Source: Micromonospora rubida (GTDB lineage Bacteria > Actinomycetota > Actinomycetes > Mycobacteriales > Micromonosporaceae). Taken from it: 64,000 bases of DNA. How positions within the stretch are numbered: position 1 is the first letter of the stretch; each line of letters begins with the position of its first letter. Position numbers and translations under genes: made by a program. Positions 7,866-15,542 of this stretch are shown here, in pieces. Below the pieces are notes generated by a model that was given only the letters and a program-made list of their open reading frames with translations, made no database searches and was not told the origin of the DNA. Where the stretch lies: NCBI RefSeq assembly GCF_009908295.1, contig NZ_JAAALO010000005.1, forward strand, positions 577,631 through 641,630. The letters are read 5' to 3'.

Positions 7866-8915
7866 ATGACCGTGCAGAACCATCCGGCCGGCACGCGTAC
7901 GGACCGTGGCTTCAACCTGGCGGCAAGCTGGTACGTCGCGCTGCCGTCCAACCGGCTGGGGCGTACGCCGAAAGCGATCACGCTGTTCGGCCGCCGCCTG
8001 GTGGCCTGGCGGGACGGCAGCGGTCGCCCCACGGTGCTGGCGCGCACCTGCCCGCATCTGGGCGCCAGCCTCGCCGACGGCAAGGTCGTCGACGGGACGC
8101 TGCGGTGCGCGTTCCACCATTGGCGGTTCACCGGTGACGGCGCCTGTGTCGCTGTTCCGGGCGTCGACCGCATCCCGCGCGGCGCCCGGGTCAGGGCGTA
8201 CCCGACAGCGGAGCGTCACGGCTACGTCTGGGTGTGGTACGGCAGCGCCGAACCGATGTTCGCCTTGCCGGAGTTCCCCGCGCTGGACGCCGGAGCGGGG
8301 TTCGCCCGCGGGTTCCGGCTGGCCGACCTCACCGGAGCGACCGTCCGGCGGATCCTGGAGAACACGTACGACCCGGACCACCTCGTCGAGTTGCACGGCC
8401 TCGACGTCACCGACCAGCCGAGCCTGCGGATCCTCGACCGGCCGGACGAGCTGACCGGACACGGGCCGCCCATCGTCGGTGGCGCGTGGATGGGCGCGGA
8501 GCTGACCTGGCCGGCCTACACCGGCAGGCTCGGTGCCCTCGCCAACCTGCTGGGGATCAACGCCAAGCAGTTCGTGCTGCGCGTCGACGGCTGGCCGGCC
8601 GGGCAGCGCATCACCTACTGGGCCGACGACGTGATCCAGTACCGGCTGCTGCTCGCCACCACGCCGGTCGCCCCCAACCGGACGGTGCAGCACATCGCCG
8701 TCGCCATCGAACCGAGCGGCCGGCGGCTGCGCGACCTGCGGAACTACCTGGTGCACCGGCCGGAGATCACCGTCACGTCGAACCAGGATCTGCCGATCTT
8801 CAACACCCTCGAACCCGGCGACCAGCATGGCATCTACGTCGAACGGGACAGCGGCATCCGCGCCTTCCGCAAGCACTACCAGCACTGGGTGCAACGGGTG
8901 GCCGACGATGCCTGA
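7866..8915 (+). CDS. Rieske non-haem iron oxygenase 3
   Basis: 349 residues from ATG 7866. Rieske ligands are CPH-x16-CAFH; the iron site 'ENTYDPDHLVELH' keeps Asp and both His, although the residues between differ from the other two copies (PD for YY/HY), suggesting a different substrate or reaction. It is homologous to the two earlier Rieske genes and separated from them by two genes, so the three copies probably arose by duplication. Its last eight bases overlap the start of the PEP-utilising enzyme gene. Confidence 0.87.
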   Translation: MTVQNHPAGTRTDRGFNLAASWYVALPSNRLGRTPKAITLFGRRLVAWRDGSGRPTVLARTCPHLGASLADGKVVDGTLRCAFHHWRFTGDGACVAVPGVDRIPRGARVRAYPTAERHGYVWVWYGSAEPMFALPEFPALDAGAGFARGFRLADLTGATVRRILENTYDPDHLVELHGLDVTDQPSLRILDRPDELTGHGPPIVGGAWMGAELTWPAYTGRLGALANLLGINAKQFVLRVDGWPAGQRITYWADDVIQYRLLLATTPVAPNRTVQHIAVAIEPSGRRLRDLRNYLVHRPEITVTSNQDLPIFNTLEPGDQHGIYVERDSGIRAFRKHYQHWVQRVADDA

Positions 8916-11427
8916 CGTCATCGCGCTGTCGGCGGTCGGCCGGGACGACACGCCGACCGTGGGCGCCAAGGCCGCCAACCTGGGTGAGCTCATCGCCGTC
9001 GGCGTGCCGGTGCCGCCGGGGTTCTGCCTGCCCACCTCGGTCTATGAGCGGTTCGCACAGCCGGCCGTGGCGCCGCACCTGGCCCTGCTCGCCCGCGAGG
9101 ACGAGCAGGCCGCCGGAACGCTGCGCGCGGCGATCGGGGCGATCGAGCTGCCGGCGACCCTGCTCACCGACCTGGAGGAGGCGTTCCGGACGGTGTGCCC
9201 GGCCGGCGGAGCCGTCGCTGTCCGGTCCTCCGGCACCTCGGAGGACACGGCGGGCACCAGCTTCGCCGGCCAATACCACACCGAGCTGGGGGTCCGGACG
9301 TTCGACCGGCTGGTGACCGCGCTGCTGCGCTGCTGGGCCTCGCTCTGGGACGGCCACGCCATCCACTACCGGGACCGGGCAGGACTGCCGCACGCCGAGG
9401 CACGGATGGCCGTCGTCGTGCAGGCCCTGGTGCCCGCCGACGCCGCCGGTGTCATGTTCGTGACCGCGCCGACCGTCGCGGTCACCGGACCAGTGGTCAT
9501 CGAGTCCAGCTGGGGGCTCGGCGAGGCGGTGGTCAGCGGCGTCGTCACACCCGACCGCCACGTGGTGGACCGCGACGGCCATCGGCTGCTCAGCACGGAA
9601 CACTCCCACAAAACCCTCATGGTCACGCCCACCGAGGACGGCGCCACCGTCGTCGACGTCCCGCCCGAGCTGCGCGACACCCCCTCGCTGACCGGGGATC
9701 AGGCCGTGGCGCTCGCCCGGCTGGGCATCGCGGTCCAGGAGCACTTCGGCGCCTCCCAGGACATCGAGTGGGCGATCACGGACGGCCGGTTCGCGATCCT
9801 GCAGGCACGCCCGCTCACCCGGGACGTGGTGCTGCCCGAGGACGTCCGCTGGCGCAGCCCCATCGAGGGCGCCGAGTGGGCGCGGATCAGCATCTGCGAC
9901 TCGTGGCTGCCGGAACCGCTGTCCCCGCTCTTCGCGACGACGCTCTTCCCCCGCCTGGTGCGCGAGTGGAAGCAGAACTGGTCCGGTCGGGACCCGCGCG
10001 TCGACCGCCTGCTGCCGGAGCCGATGTCGGGCACCATCAACGGGTACGCCTACATCCGGCTCGACACCCGACTCAAGCGGCACCCGGTCCAGACCGGCAA
10101 GCTCGTGGCCGCCTTCTTCCGCTTCCATCTCGCCCGGCTCGACCGCCAGTGGCGTACGGCCCTGCTGCCGCACCACATCGAGCGGATCGAGGCGCTGCGC
10201 GCGATCAGCCCGGCCACGCTGACCACCCGCGACGTGCTCGCCGTCATCGACGAGGCCGAGGAACTCAGCGCGGTGTACTGGGCGCTGCTCGGCGGGCTCG
10301 CCTGGTACTGGAACGGCGGCGAGTGGCTGCTCGACCGCCTGTACCGCTCCCTGGCCCCGCCCGAGGCGGCCGAGGGCGGTTTCGCGGTGCTGTTGCAGGG
10401 ATACCCGACCAAGACCTCCGAAATAGACTTCGCCCTGTTCGAGCTCGCCACGGCCGGCGGGCCCGGGGACGGGCCACCGGACGGCTTCGACCAGTTCCTG
10501 GAGCGGTACGCACATCAGGCGTACCAGCTGGACTTCGCCGAGCCGACGCCGGTCGAGGACCCGTCGGCGTTCCTGACCACCCTCGACGCGTACCGGGAGG
10601 GTCGTTTCCGCTCGCCGCCCGACCGCCTGCGCGACCTGGCCCGCCAGCGGGAAGAGTCCCGCACGACGCTGTTGCGCGGCTTGCGCCGCAAGCCGGTCCG
10701 ACGCGCCGTGCTCCGGGCCCTGCTGCGCTGGACCCGCTACTACGCCCACGTCCGGGACGAGGCGCTGCACTACTTCACGATGGGCTGGCCGACCATCCGG
10801 CGTGGGTACCTCGAGCTGGGACGGCGGCTGGCCGATGCGGGCGGGCTGAGCGCCGCCGACGACGTCTTCTTCCTCAGCGGCGACGAGCTGATCGAGCAGC
10901 TGCGCGTCCTGGGGGCCGGCGACCGGCCGGCCGATCTCGCCGAAACCGTGCGCCTGCGGCAGGAACTGCGGGAGCAGCAGCGTCAGATGTCACCGCCCGC
11001 CCAGGTGCCCCGAGGGCTGCGGGTGGAGGTGGCCGGCGTGGACTTCCTACCGGTCGCCTTCCTCGGCCGCAGCGAGGACCTCGACGAGTCGTCGGCCGAT
11101 CTCAGCGGGTTCGCGGTCAGTCCCGGCCAGGTCACCGCGACCGCTCGGCACGTCAGTTCGGTACGGGACTTCAACGAGGTGAGATCCGGCGACGTGTTGG
11201 TCGCCAGCTACGTCACGCCTGCCTGGTCCCCGCTGCTGGGCATCGCCGGCGGCATCATCACCGACAGTGGGGGCGCACTGTCACACGGCTCCATCGTCGC
11301 CCGCGAGTACGGCATCCCCGCCGTGATGGGCACCGGCAACGCCACCAAGGTCATTCAGAACGGCCAGACCGTCACCGTCGACGGGACCCGCGGACTCGTC
11401 TACCTGACAGAGGGGAGCACCTCGTGA
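8908..11427 (+). CDS. PEP synthase / rifampicin-phosphotransferase-like enzyme
   Basis: 839 residues. The N-terminus shows the ATP-grasp PPDK/PEP-synthase opening 'VGAKAANLGEL..VGVPVPPGF' and 'VRSSGTSEDTAGTSFAGQY'. The C-terminus is a phosphohistidine swivel domain, 'GGALSHGSIVAREYGIPAV', with His793. A middle region of about 400 residues separates them, the ATP-grasp / middle / His order of rifampicin phosphotransferase, which moves the beta phosphate of ATP to a hydroxyl group through His. In a terpenoid operon it may phosphorylate a hydroxyl to activate it for elimination or for temporary protection. A true PEP synthase is unlikely, because the C-terminal PEP-binding barrel is absent. Confidence 0.82.
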   Translation: MPDVIALSAVGRDDTPTVGAKAANLGELIAVGVPVPPGFCLPTSVYERFAQPAVAPHLALLAREDEQAAGTLRAAIGAIELPATLLTDLEEAFRTVCPAGGAVAVRSSGTSEDTAGTSFAGQYHTELGVRTFDRLVTALLRCWASLWDGHAIHYRDRAGLPHAEARMAVVVQALVPADAAGVMFVTAPTVAVTGPVVIESSWGLGEAVVSGVVTPDRHVVDRDGHRLLSTEHSHKTLMVTPTEDGATVVDVPPELRDTPSLTGDQAVALARLGIAVQEHFGASQDIEWAITDGRFAILQARPLTRDVVLPEDVRWRSPIEGAEWARISICDSWLPEPLSPLFATTLFPRLVREWKQNWSGRDPRVDRLLPEPMSGTINGYAYIRLDTRLKRHPVQTGKLVAAFFRFHLARLDRQWRTALLPHHIERIEALRAISPATLTTRDVLAVIDEAEELSAVYWALLGGLAWYWNGGEWLLDRLYRSLAPPEAAEGGFAVLLQGYPTKTSEIDFALFELATAGGPGDGPPDGFDQFLERYAHQAYQLDFAEPTPVEDPSAFLTTLDAYREGRFRSPPDRLRDLARQREESRTTLLRGLRRKPVRRAVLRALLRWTRYYAHVRDEALHYFTMGWPTIRRGYLELGRRLADAGGLSAADDVFFLSGDELIEQLRVLGAGDRPADLAETVRLRQELREQQRQMSPPAQVPRGLRVEVAGVDFLPVAFLGRSEDLDESSADLSGFAVSPGQVTATARHVSSVRDFNEVRSGDVLVASYVTPAWSPLLGIAGGIITDSGGALSHGSIVAREYGIPAVMGTGNATKVIQNGQTVTVDGTRGLVYLTEGSTS

Positions 11428-12011
11428 CAACCCCGCCAGCACTGTCGGACTGGGTACCCAGTCTCGACGACTCCCCGACGCTCGCGGAGGCGCACGCCGG
11501 GATGCCCGGCGACGACCCCTCCGTCGTCCCGTGGTACGTCCGGCTCCTGGAGAACCCGGCGAGCCCGGTCGCCCTGCCCGGCCACGTCGATCTGTTCGGC
11601 CACGACAGCATCCACATCATCCTCGGCCGCGGCACCCTGCCGCCCGATGAGGCCTTCGTGATCGGGGCCACGATGGGCTCCAGCGGACGACTCAGTCGGT
11701 GGCAGCAGAGGCTGTTCACCCTCGCGGCCACGAAGCTGTACCGCGGGCCGTGGCGGCTGAGCCCCGACGACCTGCTGCTGTTCGAGATGGCCGTACGCTT
11801 CGCGGCTCACCAGAGGATCCAGCCGCTCGGCGACGTGTCGTGGCGCGACCTGCTCGCCTGGCCGCTGGGCGAGATTCGGGCGAAGTTGGGCATCCACACC
11901 CCTGACCTGCTCCGCTTCTACGCCACCGAGCGCGCGTTGTGGCCGTACAGTGCCGCTGCCCGGCGGCTGCCGACCTCCGTGGCCGCCGACCACGTCTGCC
12001 CCGATGAGTGA
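11424..12011 (+). CDS. Coq4-like protein with HDxxHx11E metal site
   Basis: 195 residues from GTG 11424 (GTGA overlap with the previous stop). Residues His60, Asp61, His64 and Glu76 fit exactly the HDxxH-x11-E signature of Coq4, a ubiquinone-biosynthesis protein whose metal site has been linked to oxidative decarboxylation of the ring. The rest is mostly helical ('EAFVIGATMGSS', 'LLLFEMAVRFAAHQ'), also as in Coq4. If the match is real, the protein may bind an isoprenoid intermediate and decarboxylate or hydroxylate it. The homology claim rests on this motif and fold appearance only. Confidence 0.5.
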   Translation: MTTPPALSDWVPSLDDSPTLAEAHAGMPGDDPSVVPWYVRLLENPASPVALPGHVDLFGHDSIHIILGRGTLPPDEAFVIGATMGSSGRLSRWQQRLFTLAATKLYRGPWRLSPDDLLLFEMAVRFAAHQRIQPLGDVSWRDLLAWPLGEIRAKLGIHTPDLLRFYATERALWPYSAAARRLPTSVAADHVCPDE

Positions 12012-13017
12012 GACCCGGGCGGCGCCGAAGAAACGGTGGGATCTCGTTGTCCGGGTGTTGCTGATCGCGACAACCGTCATCTCGCTGTGGTGGTTCCTGC
12101 GCGGGATCGACGCGCGCGCGTTCAGCGACACGCTGACCCGCGTGGACGTGCCGCTGTTGGTGGTCGCGGTGCTGCTCAACCTTGTCGCCCAGGTCGTCCG
12201 GGCCGGCAGTTGGGTGGTGATGCTGGGCCCCCGACATCAGCCGCCGGCCGGCCGGCTCCTGCGATACGAGTTCGCCGCGCAGGCGGCGTCGTCGATCAGC
12301 CCGGCCCGCGCCGGTGAGCTGCTCCGCCTGTGGATGCTCAAGCATGAGGGCGTCCCGGTCGGGATCACCGGCGCGCTCATCGTGCTGAAGAAGACGATCG
12401 GGGCGGCCTGCATGGGTCTGCTGGCACTGGCCACGCCGTTCCTGGTCCCCGGACTGCCCGGCTGGGTGACCGGCTTCGTCTTCGGCGTGTCGGCCCTCAT
12501 GCTCGTGCTGCTCGGTCTGCTCGTGGTAACCGCCCACCGGGCCCGGGCGAACCGACTGCCGAAGATGCTGCACAGCATGGTCGACGGCATGTACTTCCTG
12601 AAGGACCGGATGCGGTTCAGCTCGGCTTCCTGCCTCATTCTCGTCGGCGAGATGATCGACGCGGCCGCCGCCTACGCGGTCATGCGCGCGCTGCACATCG
12701 GTCTGTCGGTGGCCGCCGTCGTCCTGGTGGTCTTCTTCATCGACTTCTCCAACGTCCTGCCCGGCGCACCCGCCAACCTGGGCACGTTCGAGGTCGGTGC
12801 CGTCTACTGCCTCAGTCTGCTGCACGTCGCGCCGGACGCCGCCCTCGGTTTTGCGCTGCTGTTCCATGCCCAGCAGGTCTTGCCCCAGGTCGTCGTCGGC
12901 CTGCCGTTCCAGCTGCACTTCCTCAGCGTGCGGAGAAAGCAGCCGGGCACCAACGGCCCCGGAACCATCGGCACGGTGACCACCGCGCCGCCGCTAGTAC
13001 GGAGTGACCATGACTGA
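12004..13017 (+). CDS. UPF0104 / LPG-synthase-TM-type membrane protein
   Basis: 337 residues with about eight hydrophobic helices and the motifs of the lysylphosphatidylglycerol-synthase transmembrane (flippase-like) family: 'RAGSWVVMLG', 'SPARAGELLRLWML', 'LPGAPANLGTFEVG'. Members lacking the C-terminal synthase domain, like this one, are thought to move or bind lipids in the cytoplasmic membrane. In this operon it may handle a membrane-bound terpenoid intermediate or product. It overlaps both neighbours by eight bases. The hydrophilic tail of about 25 residues after the last helix is not conserved in the family. Confidence 0.82.
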   Translation: MSETRAAPKKRWDLVVRVLLIATTVISLWWFLRGIDARAFSDTLTRVDVPLLVVAVLLNLVAQVVRAGSWVVMLGPRHQPPAGRLLRYEFAAQAASSISPARAGELLRLWMLKHEGVPVGITGALIVLKKTIGAACMGLLALATPFLVPGLPGWVTGFVFGVSALMLVLLGLLVVTAHRARANRLPKMLHSMVDGMYFLKDRMRFSSASCLILVGEMIDAAAAYAVMRALHIGLSVAAVVLVVFFIDFSNVLPGAPANLGTFEVGAVYCLSLLHVAPDAALGFALLFHAQQVLPQVVVGLPFQLHFLSVRRKQPGTNGPGTIGTVTTAPPLVRSDHD

Positions 13018-13885
13018 TCAGCTGTGGGCCGTCTACGACACGGTCGCCGACGTGTACGACGAGATCGGTCCCGCCTTCTTCAAACCGGTCGGCAGCAGGC
13101 TCGTCGGCCACGCGGCGGTAGCGCCTGGTGAGTGCATCCTGGACGTCGGCACCGGCCGCGGCGCCGTCCTCTTCCCGGCCGCGGCCGCGACGGGCCCGGA
13201 CGGTGAGGTCACCGGCATTGACCTGGCACCTCGGATGATCGAGTTCCTTCGGGACGACATCGCCCGGCGCGGGACCGTCAACGTTCGGGCGGTCGTCATG
13301 GACGGCCGGGCACCAACCTTCGCTCCGGGGACGTTCGACCTGATCACCGCCAGCATGAGTCTCCCCCTTGTCCCGGATCACCCGGCCACCCTGGCCAACT
13401 ACGCCCGGCTGTTGCGTCCCGGGGGGCGAATCGCCCTCGCCGTCCCCGGAGCCGGCACCGAAGGGGACGGGTCGCAGATCGCGCTGGAGTTCTTCCAACG
13501 AGCCATGCGTGACTTCGCCGCGACCGATGCCGCAGCCGGTACGGCTGACGCACTCGACGCCGCCGACGAGGTCGATGCCATAACCCGGCATCTGCGGGGC
13601 GCGGGCTTCGCCGAGCCGCGGATCGTGGTCGAGGATGTGCCACTCGTCGCGGCGTCCGGGGAGGAGTTCGTCCGCTGGACGTACGCGCAGGGTCTACGCC
13701 TCTTCTGGGACATGATCCCGCAGGAGCGGCGTCCTGACCTGGAACGTCAGCTCGCTGCGGAGCTGGACACCCGGCGGGACGCCGACGGTTGTATCCGGCT
13801 CACGAACCCGGTCTGCTTCATCGTGGCCACGTCGCCTGATCCGAGCCAGGAGCAGGTACCTCGGTGCTCCTCGGGTACGCGCTGA
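13010..13885 (+). CDS. SAM-dependent methyltransferase 2
   Basis: 291 residues from ATG 13010. This is preferred over GTG 13004 because GGAG at 13001-13004 is then correctly spaced. Motif I is CILDVGTGRGAVLFPAA, followed by 'VTGIDLAPRMIEFLRDDI' with the acidic residue that binds the ribose, and 'LLRPGGRIALAVPG'. This is a UbiE/type-11 methyltransferase pattern. It is the last gene of the right operon. It may act on a quinone- or acid-containing terpenoid; pairing with a Coq4-like protein invites comparison with ubiquinone assembly, but that is speculation. Confidence 0.85.
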   Translation: MTDQLWAVYDTVADVYDEIGPAFFKPVGSRLVGHAAVAPGECILDVGTGRGAVLFPAAAATGPDGEVTGIDLAPRMIEFLRDDIARRGTVNVRAVVMDGRAPTFAPGTFDLITASMSLPLVPDHPATLANYARLLRPGGRIALAVPGAGTEGDGSQIALEFFQRAMRDFAATDAAAGTADALDAADEVDAITRHLRGAGFAEPRIVVEDVPLVAASGEEFVRWTYAQGLRLFWDMIPQERRPDLERQLAAELDTRRDADGCIRLTNPVCFIVATSPDPSQEQVPRCSSGTR

Positions 13886-14564
13886 GCTCGCCGCGCAGGG
13901 ACGGCGGCACTCCGGCAACACCCTCCGGGATTCCTGTTCCGCTCCTTGAGGATGATCCGAGATTCTGGCCAGGGCCAGGGCAGGGCCAGGGCCTTGGTCA
14001 CGGTCTCGCCGGTCCTGCACTGTCTCTGCCTCTGCTCCCGCGAATGCCCCGGGAGGTCGCCGCCACGCCGCCCCATACCGCCCCGCGCATCGGGCAGTCC
14101 GGGTGGCAGCCGGACGATTGCCCCCCGCATCCGGTCGGGGACCTGCCTGTCGGCTCCCTTTGGAGCTGCCCCGTATATGCGCCCGCTCCACCAGTAGCAC
14201 AAACGGGGCAGCTCCAAAGGGAGCCGACGGAGGGTGGACCGACCCGACGGCGCGCACCCCGGCCGCGCACGCCGGCCGCGCACGCCGGCCTCGACCGGCT
14301 CGCCGACGGGGCCGACCCGGCGAAGACCGACCCGGCAGGGGCCGACGATGTCGGTGGCGCACGTATCCCCTGGGGCCTGCCAAGCCGGAGACCCTCAAGG
14401 TCACGCGACAACGCCTGGGTCGTGCCACGGATGTGGATCCGCCGGGGCAGCCCGGTCCCCCACCGGGCTGCCGGCATCGCCGTCAGCCCTGGTCAGTGGG
14501 ATCAGCTCGTTGCGGACGTGAGGGGGTCGCACGTCCGGCCGCAGCCAGCAGGTGATGTCGACCC
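13886..14564. other. 679-base non-coding region after the terpenoid cluster
   Basis: No convincing gene. It contains a GGCCAGGGC-type short repeat run at 13967-13993, the long inverted repeat at 14149-14228, and a 13-base tandem repeat (CCGGCCGCGCACG, two copies plus six bases, 14259-14290). Open frames here have no recognisable protein content. It separates two convergent transcription units and probably holds their terminators. Confidence 0.6.
14149..14228. terminator. 26-bp perfect inverted repeat, candidate bidirectional terminator
   Basis: Arms 14149-14174 and 14203-14228 are exactly complementary over 26 bases, with a 28-base loop. It lies between the end of the right terpenoid operon (stop at 13885) and the convergent gene ending at 14565, so it could stop transcription from both sides. 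There is no T-run, as is common for high-GC terminators, and the arm is much longer than usual. It could also be a mobile-element or RNA-structure relic. Confidence 0.55.
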
Positions 14565-15542
14565 CTACGGCCCGTCGACGCGGATCGGCATGCTGGGTGA
14601 GGACGCGGCGGGAATGAGCAGCCGAGGGCTTCCTGAGCCGTCGGCGGGAACGGCCCAGATGCCCGAGCCGCCCGCTGCGCCGGGTCTCGCGTAGGCGACC
14701 TCGCTGTCGGACAGCCACTGCGCTTGGTCGTCAACGCTGGCGGTCTCCGCCAGCGGGGTCTCGCGCATCGTGACCAGGTCCAGCACGTGCAGTCGCCATG
14801 GCTCGGCGGCCGACGGCGAGACCCGCTTCTTGAACGCGAGCCGGGTCCCGTCCGGCGAGAGCGACGGGCATTCCACATTGTTTCGCAGCGTCCGCGCCTC
14901 CCACTTGGCGTAGTCACCTTCGACCAGGTAGGTCCGGCCCCGCGTGGAGACCGTCGCGTAGAAGCGGTTGTCGTCGGCGGCGAACGTGACGCCCCAGAAG
15001 TTCACGTCCGCGGCGTGGTGACGCCTGCCGTCGATGTAGAGCGGGATCGTCTCGATGTTGACGATCGGATAGCCAGTCCTGGTGTCGAGGATCCCGGTCC
15101 AGGTGGAGAAGCCGGTGGCGTTGTAGGACTCACCGGTGACGAAGACCGTCCAGGCCACCATCCTGCCGCTGGGCGAGACCCTGGCCCGGCTCGGGACGCC
15201 TGCGAGGTTGAGGCGGTTCGTCTCGCGCAGCTCGCTGTCGAGAATCAGCGCGCTCGTCCGGGGCAGGCCGCCGCGCACCTCGGCCGCCAGGCAGACCGCC
15301 GTCCCACCGGAGGAGTGGAAACGCCGGCACTTCAGGTCTCCGACGGTGCGGGCTGCGCCCGGGTCGTCCGACGGCACGGCCGCGACCCGGCCGCCTGCGT
15401 CGAGAAACAGCAACTGCCCCGAGCGGGTGGTGTCGAGGGCCGCGCCGGCCGGCGACGGATCGGCCGAGGCCAGCACGGCATAGGTGATCGCGACCGAGGC
15501 GAGCGCCACAATCGACGCGGCGAGGACCAGGGCACGTTTCAC
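14565..15542 (-). CDS. secreted TolB-like beta-propeller protein
   Basis: 325 residues from GTG 15542 (GTGA overlap with the upstream MFS gene). An N-terminal hydrophobic segment (about 4-26) ends near 'SADPSPAGA', a signal peptide or anchor. The rest holds repeated PD40/WD-like blades such as 'SRARVSPSGRMVAWTVF', 'CPSLSPDGTRLAFKKR' and 'AQWLSDSEVAYARPG'. Such propellers bind proteins or wall polymers outside the cell. It is the last gene of a three-gene operon with an MFS transporter and a secreted phosphoesterase; a specific function cannot be named. Confidence 0.7.
   Translation of the reverse strand: MKRALVLAASIVALASVAITYAVLASADPSPAGAALDTTRSGQLLFLDAGGRVAAVPSDDPGAARTVGDLKCRRFHSSGGTAVCLAAEVRGGLPRTSALILDSELRETNRLNLAGVPSRARVSPSGRMVAWTVFVTGESYNATGFSTWTGILDTRTGYPIVNIETIPLYIDGRRHHAADVNFWGVTFAADDNRFYATVSTRGRTYLVEGDYAKWEARTLRNNVECPSLSPDGTRLAFKKRVSPSAAEPWRLHVLDLVTMRETPLAETASVDDQAQWLSDSEVAYARPGAAGGSGIWAVPADGSGSPRLLIPAASSPSMPIRVDGP

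Noticed and set aside
13967..14290. Short repeats considered as a CRISPR array
   Set aside because: The repeats are 8-13 bases, directly joined and few, with no spacers of constant size and no cas genes.
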